From assembly GCA_937920335.1 (NCBI GenBank), contig CALGUT010000794.1:1-6641 (forward strand): 6,641 bases of DNA, read 5' to 3'. Positions 1 through 6,641 of the stretch are shown here, piece by piece; within the stretch, counting starts at the first letter, position 1; every line of letters begins with the position of its first letter. The DNA comes from an uncultured Opitutales bacterium (GTDB lineage: Bacteria; Verrucomicrobiota; Verrucomicrobiia; Opitutales; UBA2995). The position numbers were made by a program, and so were the translations under genes. Below the pieces are notes generated by a model. It was not told the DNA's origin. It did no database searches and saw only the letters and a program-made list of their open reading frames with translations.

Positions 1-1
1 A

Positions 2-379
2 CTCACCGAAAAGCTTCATAAAGAAGTACGGGAGCTCTGGGGCTACGGTGCAGGGGAAGCATTAACCAGCGATGATCTCATAAAAGAAAAATACCGTGGA
101 ATAAGGCCCGCTGCAGGTTATCCCACTTCACCAGATCATACAGAGAAAGCCACCCTTTGGAGTCTATTGGACGCCGAAAAGCATACAGGTATACAACTCA
201 CAGAAAATTTTGCGATGAATCCGCCTTCTTCTGTCTCCGGTCTCTATTTCGCGCACCCAGAAGCCAAATACTTCAATGTTGGTCAGATAACCAAAGATCA
301 GGTAATCGACTACAGTGAACGTAAAGAACAGCCTATCGAGGTGACCGAGAAGTGGTTGTCACCGAATCTTGGATACTAA
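2..379 (+). CDS. metH: Cobalamin-dependent methionine synthase, C-terminal fragment (AdoMet activation domain)
   Basis: This is the 3' end of a gene that begins before the window; the frame is open from base 2 and stops at TAA 377-379, giving 125 visible codons. MetH transfers a methyl group from methyltetrahydrofolate to homocysteine through cobalamin in the cytoplasm. The visible part is the reactivation domain, which binds S-adenosylmethionine to re-methylate oxidised cob(II)alamin. Hallmarks seen are LIKEKYRGIRPAAGYP (fragment residues 26-41), where R35 and the GYP match the AdoMet-binding RxxxGYP of E. coli MetH, followed by PDHTEK. Later come SVSGLYFAHPEAKYF, with the conserved SGxYFxHPxxKYF, and the typical ending WLSPNLGY. 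The family usually ends within a few residues of NLGY, so the C-terminus is intact. The catalytic, folate and cobalamin domains lie outside the window. No terminator is visible after the stop, and the next gene converges 16 bases away. Confidence 0.95.
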   Translation, partial: LTEKLHKEVRELWGYGAGEALTSDDLIKEKYRGIRPAAGYPTSPDHTEKATLWSLLDAEKHTGIQLTENFAMNPPSSVSGLYFAHPEAKYFNVGQITKDQVIDYSERKEQPIEVTEKWLSPNLGY

Positions 380-395
380 AATTTCAATACCATTT

Positions 396-2285
396 TCACT
401 CAGACTCAAGCATCAGATACTGGCCCAATTCAATCGCCTCTTTGCGACTAAGGTTTCGCGGAACCTCTACATAATGCGCACGGGCGTCAAAGCGAATACT
501 CTCATGCTCCTTAACCGCCTGTATGCTGAGCTCTGAATAAACAGACATGAACAGGTCTTGCTCCCATGTATTCGCTTGGGCAATCCCTCCGATAGATCCG
601 TCCAATTTTCCACTCTGATCAACTAATGATATAAATGCTTCTACATCACTTAAGGCCTCATCCAAGTCATAAGACTTTAACGCCGCAGCGATTCGTTCTC
701 CGCCTTTTAGGCTCAAATAATTGTCACGCGTATCATTCACCTTGTCACAAACGACCCGAATCGAATCAGGAGCGGTCGAGACATCAAAACTAGTTGTATA
801 ACGCGAGTGTTTGAATCCTTTCCTCCAGCCGCAAATACTCAGCTCTCCAGGAAACATATTAATCTCTTTCTGCGTGAATTGCTCAGGCTGAAGTTTGCCA
901 GGGACGCTTATCCAAGTCTCTCCATCAGACTCCAAAACGATCTTCACAGGAACTTGCTGAAACTCCAAATTCCTTTGAAGGATAAAAAAGGCCTCATCAA
1001 AATCCGCCCGATCTTCTAACACATTTCTCGCCTCAAGAAGAACATCCTTTGCATGCGAATATTGTCGAGCATTCAAGTGATGTCTTAAGAGTTCTTTGTA
1101 TTGAGTAAGCTCCCGGTGATCAACAAAGCTGACAAGAGCATCTTCCCAACCACGCCGCGCTTCCTTATGAACTGGGTCAACATTCAAAATTTGCCGGTAT
1201 GCTTTAATCACGCCTACCCATTGATCCAACTCGGCGAGAATCTTGGCCTTATCCATAAGCCGAATGGTCTCCTCGCGACGCAACTCTTTGCGGGTCCGAC
1301 TAATTCTTTCACTGAGCCCCTCGACCTCCGGATCCTTCGAATACGCTTCTATATAGAGTGACAAACTATCCTTTAGTTCTCGTTTCGCGTAATGCCAGTC
1401 TCCTTTCGCAACGAGAGGATCAGGGCTTTCACCAAACTCACTGTCAGTGTCCTCTGGTAGCGGAAGTTTCGCTTCTGATTGAACAAACTCTTCGGACGTA
1501 ACGATCACTATTTCATCCTCCAACGGCTCTGCGAGCTCGGTCTTGGAAAGCTCGCTTTGAATAAGCTCCATCCCTCGCAGCGCTTCCTCTGATTTCGGAT
1601 AGGCCGCAAGAACGACATTGAAAAGGTCCGTCGCCGTGGATAAATCCCCCTCATCAAAAGAGCGATAACCCTCCTGGAGCATCTTATCGACGATTTCGGC
1701 CGCTTGTGCCTTTACAAGATTGAGGGTATCCAAAGCTTTTGCAAATGACTGGATAGCTCCAATCCAGTCTTTTTCTTCCATGGCATTGTAACCAAGGTTC
1801 GCAGTTCCAAAGGCGTCGAGATACAAACTTTCCACGAGCACAATCTCGGTCGTAATCGATTCAGACATTTCGGTGTATTGTCTTTCCAATTCCTTGGCTT
1901 TCTCCCGCCCTAACCCATCTTCGATTAAAGGTATAATGTCATTGGTCACCCTTTCAAATGCATAAAAAGAGGGCGCCCAATTTTCATGCTCCCAATGGGC
2001 TTCACCCAATTGCAGAATCTGACTCAGGTTCTCCCTTTCCTCACTTGAGAGGGCCTGATTTTCCACTAAAACCTCCGCAAACCGAATAAATGCCTGGTGC
2101 GCCTTCTCTCGAGTCGCACTCACATCTTCTGGCCTGATCTCGATTTTTCGTTCCGAAGATTCAAGGTATACCGGCTGATTAGGGCCCGCATAACTTATAT
2201 CATCGACCGTACGCATAATAAAGTAGGCGCCCGTTATGAGGACCAGGAAGAAGAGTATTGGAAATATTAGATGTCCAATTTTCAT
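396..2285 (-). CDS. Membrane-anchored TPR protein with PEGA-like C-terminal domain
   Basis: The 629-residue product starts at ATG (2283-2285) and stops at TGA (396-398). Residues 5-24 form one hydrophobic segment after MKIGH with no lipobox cysteine, so it is probably an uncleaved anchor holding the rest outside the cytoplasm. Helical TPR-like pairs lie near 97-120, 165-190, 206-239, 293-324, 347-379 and 402-423. The clearest are GYRSFDEGDLSTATDLF and the stretch ending YRQILNVDPVHKEARRG. An acidic, probably disordered linker spans about 248-290. Residues 445-515 look like a compact beta domain of PEGA type: VPVKIVLESDGETWISV, then FPGELSICGWRKGF and a closing IRVVCDKV. From memory, similar segments follow helical repeats in gammaproteobacterial cell-envelope proteins; this is unverified. 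Residues 516-629 are again mostly helical. TPR proteins usually scaffold protein complexes, but the partner and role are unknown. No Shine-Dalgarno sequence is evident before the ATG. No enzyme motif was seen. Confidence 0.85.
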   Translation of the reverse strand: MKIGHLIFPILFFLVLITGAYFIMRTVDDISYAGPNQPVYLESSERKIEIRPEDVSATREKAHQAFIRFAEVLVENQALSSEERENLSQILQLGEAHWEHENWAPSFYAFERVTNDIIPLIEDGLGREKAKELERQYTEMSESITTEIVLVESLYLDAFGTANLGYNAMEEKDWIGAIQSFAKALDTLNLVKAQAAEIVDKMLQEGYRSFDEGDLSTATDLFNVVLAAYPKSEEALRGMELIQSELSKTELAEPLEDEIVIVTSEEFVQSEAKLPLPEDTDSEFGESPDPLVAKGDWHYAKRELKDSLSLYIEAYSKDPEVEGLSERISRTRKELRREETIRLMDKAKILAELDQWVGVIKAYRQILNVDPVHKEARRGWEDALVSFVDHRELTQYKELLRHHLNARQYSHAKDVLLEARNVLEDRADFDEAFFILQRNLEFQQVPVKIVLESDGETWISVPGKLQPEQFTQKEINMFPGELSICGWRKGFKHSRYTTSFDVSTAPDSIRVVCDKVNDTRDNYLSLKGGERIAAALKSYDLDEALSDVEAFISLVDQSGKLDGSIGGIAQANTWEQDLFMSVYSELSIQAVKEHESIRFDARAHYVEVPRNLSRKEAIELGQYLMLESE

Positions 2286-2460
2286 TAAGATTCGTGGACA
2301 GGAGTACGAAAGGTAGGAGGCAGTATGGAAAGAAAAGGAAACGGTGCGACATCAAAATACTGCTTCAAAAACACGTAATCGGGCTTTCACAAGCGGTGGT
2401 TTTCCATTTGGATAGTGGGGCGACGAAAGTTTAACAACCGCGCCCTATTTAACCCAGCTA
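2286..2460. promoter_or_regulatory. Divergent intergenic region; weak promoter candidate only
   Basis: This 175-base gap separates the leftward TPR gene from the rightward hypothetical gene and must hold promoters for both if both are expressed alone. The best leftward candidate reads, on the minus strand, TTGTTA (2432-2437), a 17-base spacer, then TATCCA (2409-2414). The spacing is ideal but the -10 match is poor, and it would leave a leader of more than 100 bases. The best rightward candidate is TTCACA (2386-2391) and GATAGT (2411-2416), with a long 19-base spacer. No operator palindrome, riboswitch-like fold or AGGAGG site was found for either gene. The boundaries are simply the gap between genes. 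Confidence 0.3.
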
Positions 2461-2907
2461 ATGGATCCTATTTCCAGTCTCGCGAAGAAAAAATCGATGG
2501 AACTCAACCAGCCAGAAGCGCTGTGGAGCGTACCTATCTCAAAGATAATGGGTCTGGCAGACAAACGAGTAATCATGGCTCCCATCCTCGAAAAACTGAC
2601 ACTGGCCGCTAAATCTCCCCGCCAGCTCAACGTGATCTCGGATTATATAGCACGATCCCCTACAGCCGATAACGAGCTAAAACTGCTGTTCGAGCGAGTC
2701 GACGAATCTCCCTATTCGTTAACCGATTGGTTGGAAGCGATTGAAACATTTCACGACTGGATTGCCAGTTCCGGCCAAACCACGGAATTAGAAATGCTAT
2801 TGGGTTACATTTCCTGTTGCACGGAATCTACCCCCAATTCTCCGACAGAAGTGGGCTTAAACAGCACAGTGACTGCGATGCTCAAGCAATACGGATTTGA
2901 TGGTTAA
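2461..2907 (+). CDS. Hypothetical protein, small and mostly helical
   Basis: I do not recognise this protein. It has 148 residues from ATG 2461 to TAA 2905-2907; the frame is closed by TAG at 2413-2415, so the gene cannot extend far upstream. An alternative ATG at 2497 (residue 13) is preceded by GAAGAAAA, a weak purine-rich stretch, and would give 136 residues; the first ATG has no visible ribosome binding site. The sequence has no signal peptide, membrane segment or known catalytic motif. It is leucine-, glutamate- and alanine-rich and likely helical at about 40-60, 70-82, 87-103 and 107-118. A Cys-Cys pair (119-120) precedes a Ser/Thr/Pro-rich stretch. It stands alone between a divergent gene and the convergent nrdBA operon, so context gives no function. 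Its balanced amino-acid composition and the lack of a longer ORF on the other strand support it being real. Confidence 0.6.
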   Translation: MDPISSLAKKKSMELNQPEALWSVPISKIMGLADKRVIMAPILEKLTLAAKSPRQLNVISDYIARSPTADNELKLLFERVDESPYSLTDWLEAIETFHDWIASSGQTTELEMLLGYISCCTESTPNSPTEVGLNSTVTAMLKQYGFDG

Positions 2908-2943
2908 ATCGGAAAACTGAGATTCCATCGATCATTTAAGTAC

Positions 2944-2976
2944 AAAAAACAGAGGCGATGTCCGCCATCGCCTCTG
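2944..2976 (-). terminator. Rho-independent terminator of the nrdB-nrdA operon
   Basis: An 11-base perfect inverted repeat (2950-2960, cagaggcgatg, with 2966-2976, catcgcctctg) encloses a 5-base loop. Read on the minus strand, it is followed at once by six T (2949-2944). This is a textbook intrinsic terminator for leftward transcripts, starting 41 bases beyond the nrdA stop codon. On the plus strand the hairpin is followed by AGTAATTAATC without a T run. It may therefore only weakly terminate the rightward hypothetical gene, whose stop is 42 bases before the stem. Confidence 0.93.
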
Positions 2977-3017
2977 AGTAATTAATCAGTCTATCAGAAT
3001 CAGCTTTTACAGCAAAA

Positions 3018-6000
3018 TTATTGGCAGGCCTCACACTCTTCACCATTCATCATGGCTTCGATGCTACAGGCCTTTTTCTCCTCTTCGGTGAATTCCTTTT
3101 TGATTTCCTCTCCAGCAAGACCGCGAACTTCTTTCTTCGATTTGATCGTTGCTTTCTCAATATTGGAGGCTCCCAGAGTGCGGAGGTAGTAGGTCGTCTT
3201 AAGTCCTTGCTTCCAAGCCGCACGATACATGTGAGACAGGGATTTCAGATCTGGCTTAGGAAGGAACAGGTTCACCGATTGGGATTGATCAATCCACTTT
3301 TGACGGCGGGAAGCGGCATCAATGAACCACTTGAAATCAATACCGAATGCGGTCTTATACTTTTCCTTCAAATGATCGGGAATCGCTTCGATATCATTTA
3401 TCTCGCCATCGAAATACTTCAGATTGTCGAGCATCTCTTGATCCCAAAGTCCTTCTTTTTTCAGGTCGCGAACCAAATAGGAGTTCAACACGATGAAATC
3501 GCCTGAGAGATTGCTCTTAACAAAGAGATTTTTATAGGCCGGCTCGATACAAGGTGACGTGCCAGTGATGTTGGAGATCGTAGCTGTTGGCGCAATCGCA
3601 AGAACATTGGAGTTCCGCATGCCTTGTGTTTGAATTTTTTCCCGAAGGGAATCCCAATCCATCCGGCTCGTCCGAGGCACATCCACGGTCTGACCACGCT
3701 CTTCCTCAAGCATGTCCAGTGTATCTTGCGGAAGCAGTCCACGGTCCCACTTAGATCCTTTGAAGCTACTGTAAGAGCCGCTCTCCTTCGCCAAGTCGCT
3801 CGACATTTCGTAGGCGTAGTAGGCGATCGCCTCCATGAACTCGTCGTTGAACTCAACCGCTTCCTCAGAAGCAAATGCGATGTCTTTTTTATAGAGCGCA
3901 TTCTGGAGCCCCATAATTCCGAGACCAATTGGACGGTGACGCTGGTTGGAGTTACGTGCGGCTTCCGTCGGGTAAAAGTTTATATCGATTACGTTATCCA
4001 ACGCTCTGACCGCCGTGCGGATCGTATTGCGAAGCTTGCGGTGATCAATGTTACCCTCTTCGTCCAAGTGGTTGTCCAGGATAATTGATCCTAGATTACA
4101 GACCGCGGTTTCGTCTGCACCTGTATTCAGTGTAATCTCAGTGCAAAGATTGGAGCTGTGAATTACACCTGCATGATCTTGTGGGCTACGGATGTTACAA
4201 GGGTCCTTAAATGTTATCCATGGATGCCCGGTTTCGAAGATCATCTTGAGCATTCGTTTCCAAAGCTCGATCGCTGGAGTTTTCTCACCCCAGATTTTTC
4301 CGGCTTCGACCTGGGCTTCATACTCAGCGTATTTCTTTTCGAAGGCTTTGCCATACAGGTTATGCAGATCAGGAACTTCATTCGAACGGAAGAAAGTCCA
4401 GTCTTCCCGCGCCTCCATGCGCTTCATGAAAAGGTCAGGGATCCAGTTAGCCGTATTCATATCATGAGTACGACGACGCTCATCTCCCGTATTACGACGA
4501 AGCTCGAGGAACTCGACCATGTCGTTATGCCAAGTCTCCAGGTATGCACAACCGGAACCGCGGCGCTTGCCACCTTGATTCACCGCAACGAGCTGGTCGT
4601 TGTGGAGTTTCAAGAACGGTATAATACCTTGGCTCTCGCCATTGGTGCCGTTGATATACCCACCAGTGCCCCGAACCGCTGTCCAGCTCCCGCCGAGACC
4701 GCCTGCCCATTTGGACAGGTAGGCGTTCTCAGCGATACCACGTTGCATGATTCCTTCAATGGAATCGTCAACCCAGTACAGGTAGCAGGATGACAGTTGG
4801 GAGTGTAGAGTACCAGAGTTGAACAAGGTAGGAGTGGATGAGCAGAACCGGCGGCTTTTATACAAGGTATAAAGGGAGATCGCTTTTTCTTCTTTCTCTA
4901 CCTTCTCATCGACAAAAAGTCCCATAGCGACACGCATCCAGAAGATCTGAGGGGTCTCCATTCGGCGGTGTTTGCTATCGGTCTTATCAACAATTAGGTA
5001 ACGATCGTAAAGTGTTTGAATGCCCAGGTAGTCGAAATCAAGATCAGCGGCGGGATCTAATGATTCTGCGAGCTTATCGATATCGAATTCTTTGAGGCGC
5101 GGAGAAAGTCTTTTGATTTCGATTCCATGTTGCAGGTATCGTTTGAAGTAATCCGCATGAAAGCGTTTCAAAGCTCCGATGCCATCCTTGGTGATGTCCC
5201 AATCGATGACCTCTTCATAAATATAAGTGCTCAAGATCCGGCCAGCGAACTTTGCGAAATCGGCGTCTTTCTCAATGAGTGATTTTGCGTTGAGAATGAT
5301 CGTCTTCTGCAGGTCTGCTACCGTGATTTCGTCGAATAACGAACGACGGAGCTCAGCTTCAATTTCCTCCTCGACCATATCGATCTCGAGGCCGATCATC
5401 GCATAGCGAATACGTTCTTTGAGGTCGGCACCGTCCCAGAAGAAAGTATTTCCATCAGGGTATTTTACAACGACCATGGAGTTCTGCTGAGTATCGATGG
5501 CCTCAATAGCAGGCTCTCCTTCCAGTTCACGGAGCATGGACCGTTGCGAACGGTAGAGGATGTAAGTCTCGGCAACTTTGAAGTGCCCGGCCTTCATCAA
5601 CTCTTCTTGAGCGATATCCTGAACATCTTCGATATGGATAAATGTACGACGGGAGTCACGAACGCGAAGTGATACCGCTTGGGCTATATCAATAGCCGGT
5701 GAGGAGTCTTTTTCCAGTGAAAGGAAAGCTTTACGAATCGCGATTTCGACCTTGTTTTCGTTCCATGGAACTACCTGATTGTTCCGGCGGATCACCTTAC
5801 AGGTAGAAGCCGGCTGCTGAATCGGGATGAGATGAGAGCGATTGATGACTAAACTCTTAGCAACATCGTGTGCGTTGTGATCGACCAATGTTTTCTCAAT
5901 TTCGAGATTCAGTGCGCGCTGTGATATGCTGTGAACTGAGCCTGGCACTTGTGGAATGTCCAAGAGGTGTTTGCCAACTTCACGAGTGATGTTGGCCACA

Positions 6001-6263
6001 AACTGTTGGTTTTTCTCGGTAAAGACATCCTGGTCCTCCCGAGAGGCCAGCAAATTAGTAAGGGCATCGCCTACCATATCGGCGATGTCCGCGAGATCGA
6101 TATCTACAGTGCCTTCTTGAGATTCCAGCTTGAGGTCCGGTTGGACAAGGCGATCGTCGGTCAGGACTTCACGCCAATTGAACTTTGATTTTAACTGGTA
6201 GTTGTCCTGAACGATCTTTTTCAGAGCCAGGTCTTGCTTGAGAGCTGATGTACGGTTGCGCAT
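3018..6263 (-). CDS. nrdA: Class I ribonucleoside-diphosphate reductase, large (alpha) subunit, multi-ATP-cone
   Basis: With NrdB this cytoplasmic enzyme reduces ribonucleotides (usually diphosphates) to deoxyribonucleotides. Numbering is from ATG 6261-6263 (1081 residues). The N-terminus carries a diverged ATP-cone-like module (about 55-145), a canonical ATP-cone (about 154-245, with VIRRNNQVVPWNENKVEIAI) and a second diverged cone (about 263-353). The reductase N-terminal domain (about 358-450) and barrel follow. Catalytic residues visible by family match are C493 in SSCYL and C722 in AVCNLGS (redox pair), N705, C707 and E709 in SNLCTEI (thiyl radical site), Y1025-Y1026 in KTTYYLRTLGAS (radical transfer) and C1077/C1080 in the tail CEACQ (thioredoxin-facing pair). 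The phosphate loop APTATIS is at 891-897. E. coli NrdA is about 760 residues; the excess is N-terminal. Start choice: ATG 6309-6311 and TTG 6321-6323 are also in frame and would overlap nrdB. I prefer 6263 because codons from 6264 to 6311 (aga, cta, tat, tta) look unlike the rest. None has a clear ribosome binding site. Confidence 0.95.
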   Translation of the reverse strand: MRNRTSALKQDLALKKIVQDNYQLKSKFNWREVLTDDRLVQPDLKLESQEGTVDIDLADIADMVGDALTNLLASREDQDVFTEKNQQFVANITREVGKHLLDIPQVPGSVHSISQRALNLEIEKTLVDHNAHDVAKSLVINRSHLIPIQQPASTCKVIRRNNQVVPWNENKVEIAIRKAFLSLEKDSSPAIDIAQAVSLRVRDSRRTFIHIEDVQDIAQEELMKAGHFKVAETYILYRSQRSMLRELEGEPAIEAIDTQQNSMVVVKYPDGNTFFWDGADLKERIRYAMIGLEIDMVEEEIEAELRRSLFDEITVADLQKTIILNAKSLIEKDADFAKFAGRILSTYIYEEVIDWDITKDGIGALKRFHADYFKRYLQHGIEIKRLSPRLKEFDIDKLAESLDPAADLDFDYLGIQTLYDRYLIVDKTDSKHRRMETPQIFWMRVAMGLFVDEKVEKEEKAISLYTLYKSRRFCSSTPTLFNSGTLHSQLSSCYLYWVDDSIEGIMQRGIAENAYLSKWAGGLGGSWTAVRGTGGYINGTNGESQGIIPFLKLHNDQLVAVNQGGKRRGSGCAYLETWHNDMVEFLELRRNTGDERRRTHDMNTANWIPDLFMKRMEAREDWTFFRSNEVPDLHNLYGKAFEKKYAEYEAQVEAGKIWGEKTPAIELWKRMLKMIFETGHPWITFKDPCNIRSPQDHAGVIHSSNLCTEITLNTGADETAVCNLGSIILDNHLDEEGNIDHRKLRNTIRTAVRALDNVIDINFYPTEAARNSNQRHRPIGLGIMGLQNALYKKDIAFASEEAVEFNDEFMEAIAYYAYEMSSDLAKESGSYSSFKGSKWDRGLLPQDTLDMLEEERGQTVDVPRTSRMDWDSLREKIQTQGMRNSNVLAIAPTATISNITGTSPCIEPAYKNLFVKSNLSGDFIVLNSYLVRDLKKEGLWDQEMLDNLKYFDGEINDIEAIPDHLKEKYKTAFGIDFKWFIDAASRRQKWIDQSQSVNLFLPKPDLKSLSHMYRAAWKQGLKTTYYLRTLGASNIEKATIKSKKEVRGLAGEEIKKEFTEEEKKACSIEAMMNGEECEACQ

Positions 6264-6294
6264 TAAAATAGGAGAGTTTGGAGGATATAGTTGT

Positions 6295-6641
6295 CTAGAG
6301 TTCGTCGTCATCGACCTGTTCAAGGGCAGATGCTTTTTGGTATTCGGTCACTCGACCTTCAAAGAAGTTTTGCTCCTTCTGGATGTCCATCATCTCAGCA
6401 AGCCAAGGAAATGGGTTGGTAACACCAGGGTTGACGAGAGGTAAGCCTACTCCTTCCAGCCGACGTTCTGCTATGTAATCGATGTATTGGGTGAAATCCT
6501 CAGAGCTCAGTCCCAAAGCGTTTACAGGCAAACAATCGCGAATAAATTCTTTCTCGAGCTCTACTGCTTCCTTCATGAGTTCAACACACTCTTGACGGAA
6601 ATCTTCTGTCCACACATCCGGATTCTCAGAAACGAGGTCCA
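6295..6641 (-). CDS. nrdB: Class I ribonucleoside-diphosphate reductase, small (beta) subunit, C-terminal fragment
   Basis: These are the last 114 complete codons of nrdB, ending at TAG 6295-6297; the start lies beyond the right edge. NrdB houses the metal cofactor and the radical that is passed to NrdA. Family features seen are the helix with ELMKEAVELEKEF, the stretch YIDYIAERRLEGVGLPL, then NPFPWLAEMMDIQKEQNFFE and RVTEYQKASAL. The Tyr of TEYQ lies 15 residues from the end and matches the mobile tail tyrosine that relays the radical (Y356 in E. coli). The acidic end EQVDDDEL is the kind of tail that docks into the large subunit. All metal ligands, and the position that separates tyrosyl-radical enzymes from the Chlamydia-type Mn/Fe enzymes, lie upstream and cannot be read. 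It sits directly before nrdA, 31 bases from the preferred nrdA start or overlapping it by 17 if ATG 6311 is used, so the two are surely co-transcribed. Confidence 0.95.
   Translation of the reverse strand, partial: DLVSENPDVWTEDFRQECVELMKEAVELEKEFIRDCLPVNALGLSSEDFTQYIDYIAERRLEGVGLPLVNPGVTNPFPWLAEMMDIQKEQNFFEGRVTEYQKASALEQVDDDEL

Noticed and set aside
807..1361. Two plus-strand open frames opposite the TPR gene
   Set aside because: The minus-strand frame is long and has convincing TPR and PEGA-like features; the plus-strand frames are short and featureless.
2415..2630. Short open frames on both strands over the start of the hypothetical gene
   Set aside because: They are 61-65 codons long, overlap the longer 148-codon frame and lack protein-like composition or a ribosome binding site.
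2908..3017. Possible small RNA between the hypothetical gene and nrdA
   Set aside because: The only structure is the hairpin at 2950-2976, fully explained as the nrdBA terminator; no promoter was seen.
3485..4088. Overlapping open frames of about 150 codons on both strands inside nrdA
   Set aside because: Both are out of frame with clearly conserved reductase sequence, and their products are rich in Arg, Ser and Leu with no recognisable motif.
4158..4793. Open frame of 211 codons on the plus strand, antisense to nrdA
   Set aside because: It lies wholly inside the conserved catalytic core of nrdA, and its product resembles no protein family; it is a shadow of nrdA codon use.

Overview
This 6.6 kb window looks like ordinary chromosomal DNA from a bacterium, and no phage, insertion sequence, CRISPR array, tRNA or rRNA was seen. 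The best guess for the host is the PVC group, perhaps Verrucomicrobiota. That rests on the general look of the proteins and on a ribonucleotide reductase large subunit with a long multi-ATP-cone N-terminus, a layout also known from Chlamydia. This is a low-to-moderate confidence inference; nothing here fixes the taxon.

Layout from left to right. (1) Positions 2-379 (+) are the last 125 codons of metH, cobalamin-dependent methionine synthase, ending in its AdoMet-binding reactivation domain. (2) Positions 396-2285 (-) encode a membrane-anchored TPR protein with a PEGA-like C-terminal domain. It converges on metH with a gap of only 16 bases. (3) Positions 2286-2460 are a divergent intergenic region with no strong promoter. 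(4) Positions 2461-2907 (+) encode a small hypothetical protein that I do not recognise. (5) Positions 2944-2976 are a strong intrinsic terminator for leftward transcription. (6) Positions 3018-6263 (-) are nrdA, the class I ribonucleotide reductase large subunit. (7) Positions 6295-6641 (-) are the 3' end of nrdB, the radical-bearing small subunit, whose 5' part lies beyond the window.

nrdB and nrdA form a leftward operon in the order nrdB-nrdA, with a very short junction, and it ends at the hairpin near 2950. Together they make the class I enzyme that reduces ribonucleotides to deoxyribonucleotides for DNA synthesis. MetH works in the methionine and folate cycle and appears unrelated to its neighbours in transcription. 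The TPR protein and the small hypothetical gene have no evident functional link to either enzyme.

The most interesting point is the N-terminus of NrdA. It holds one canonical ATP-cone flanked by two diverged ATP-cone-like modules, which suggests layered or partly decayed allosteric control. I found no convincing undescribed system.
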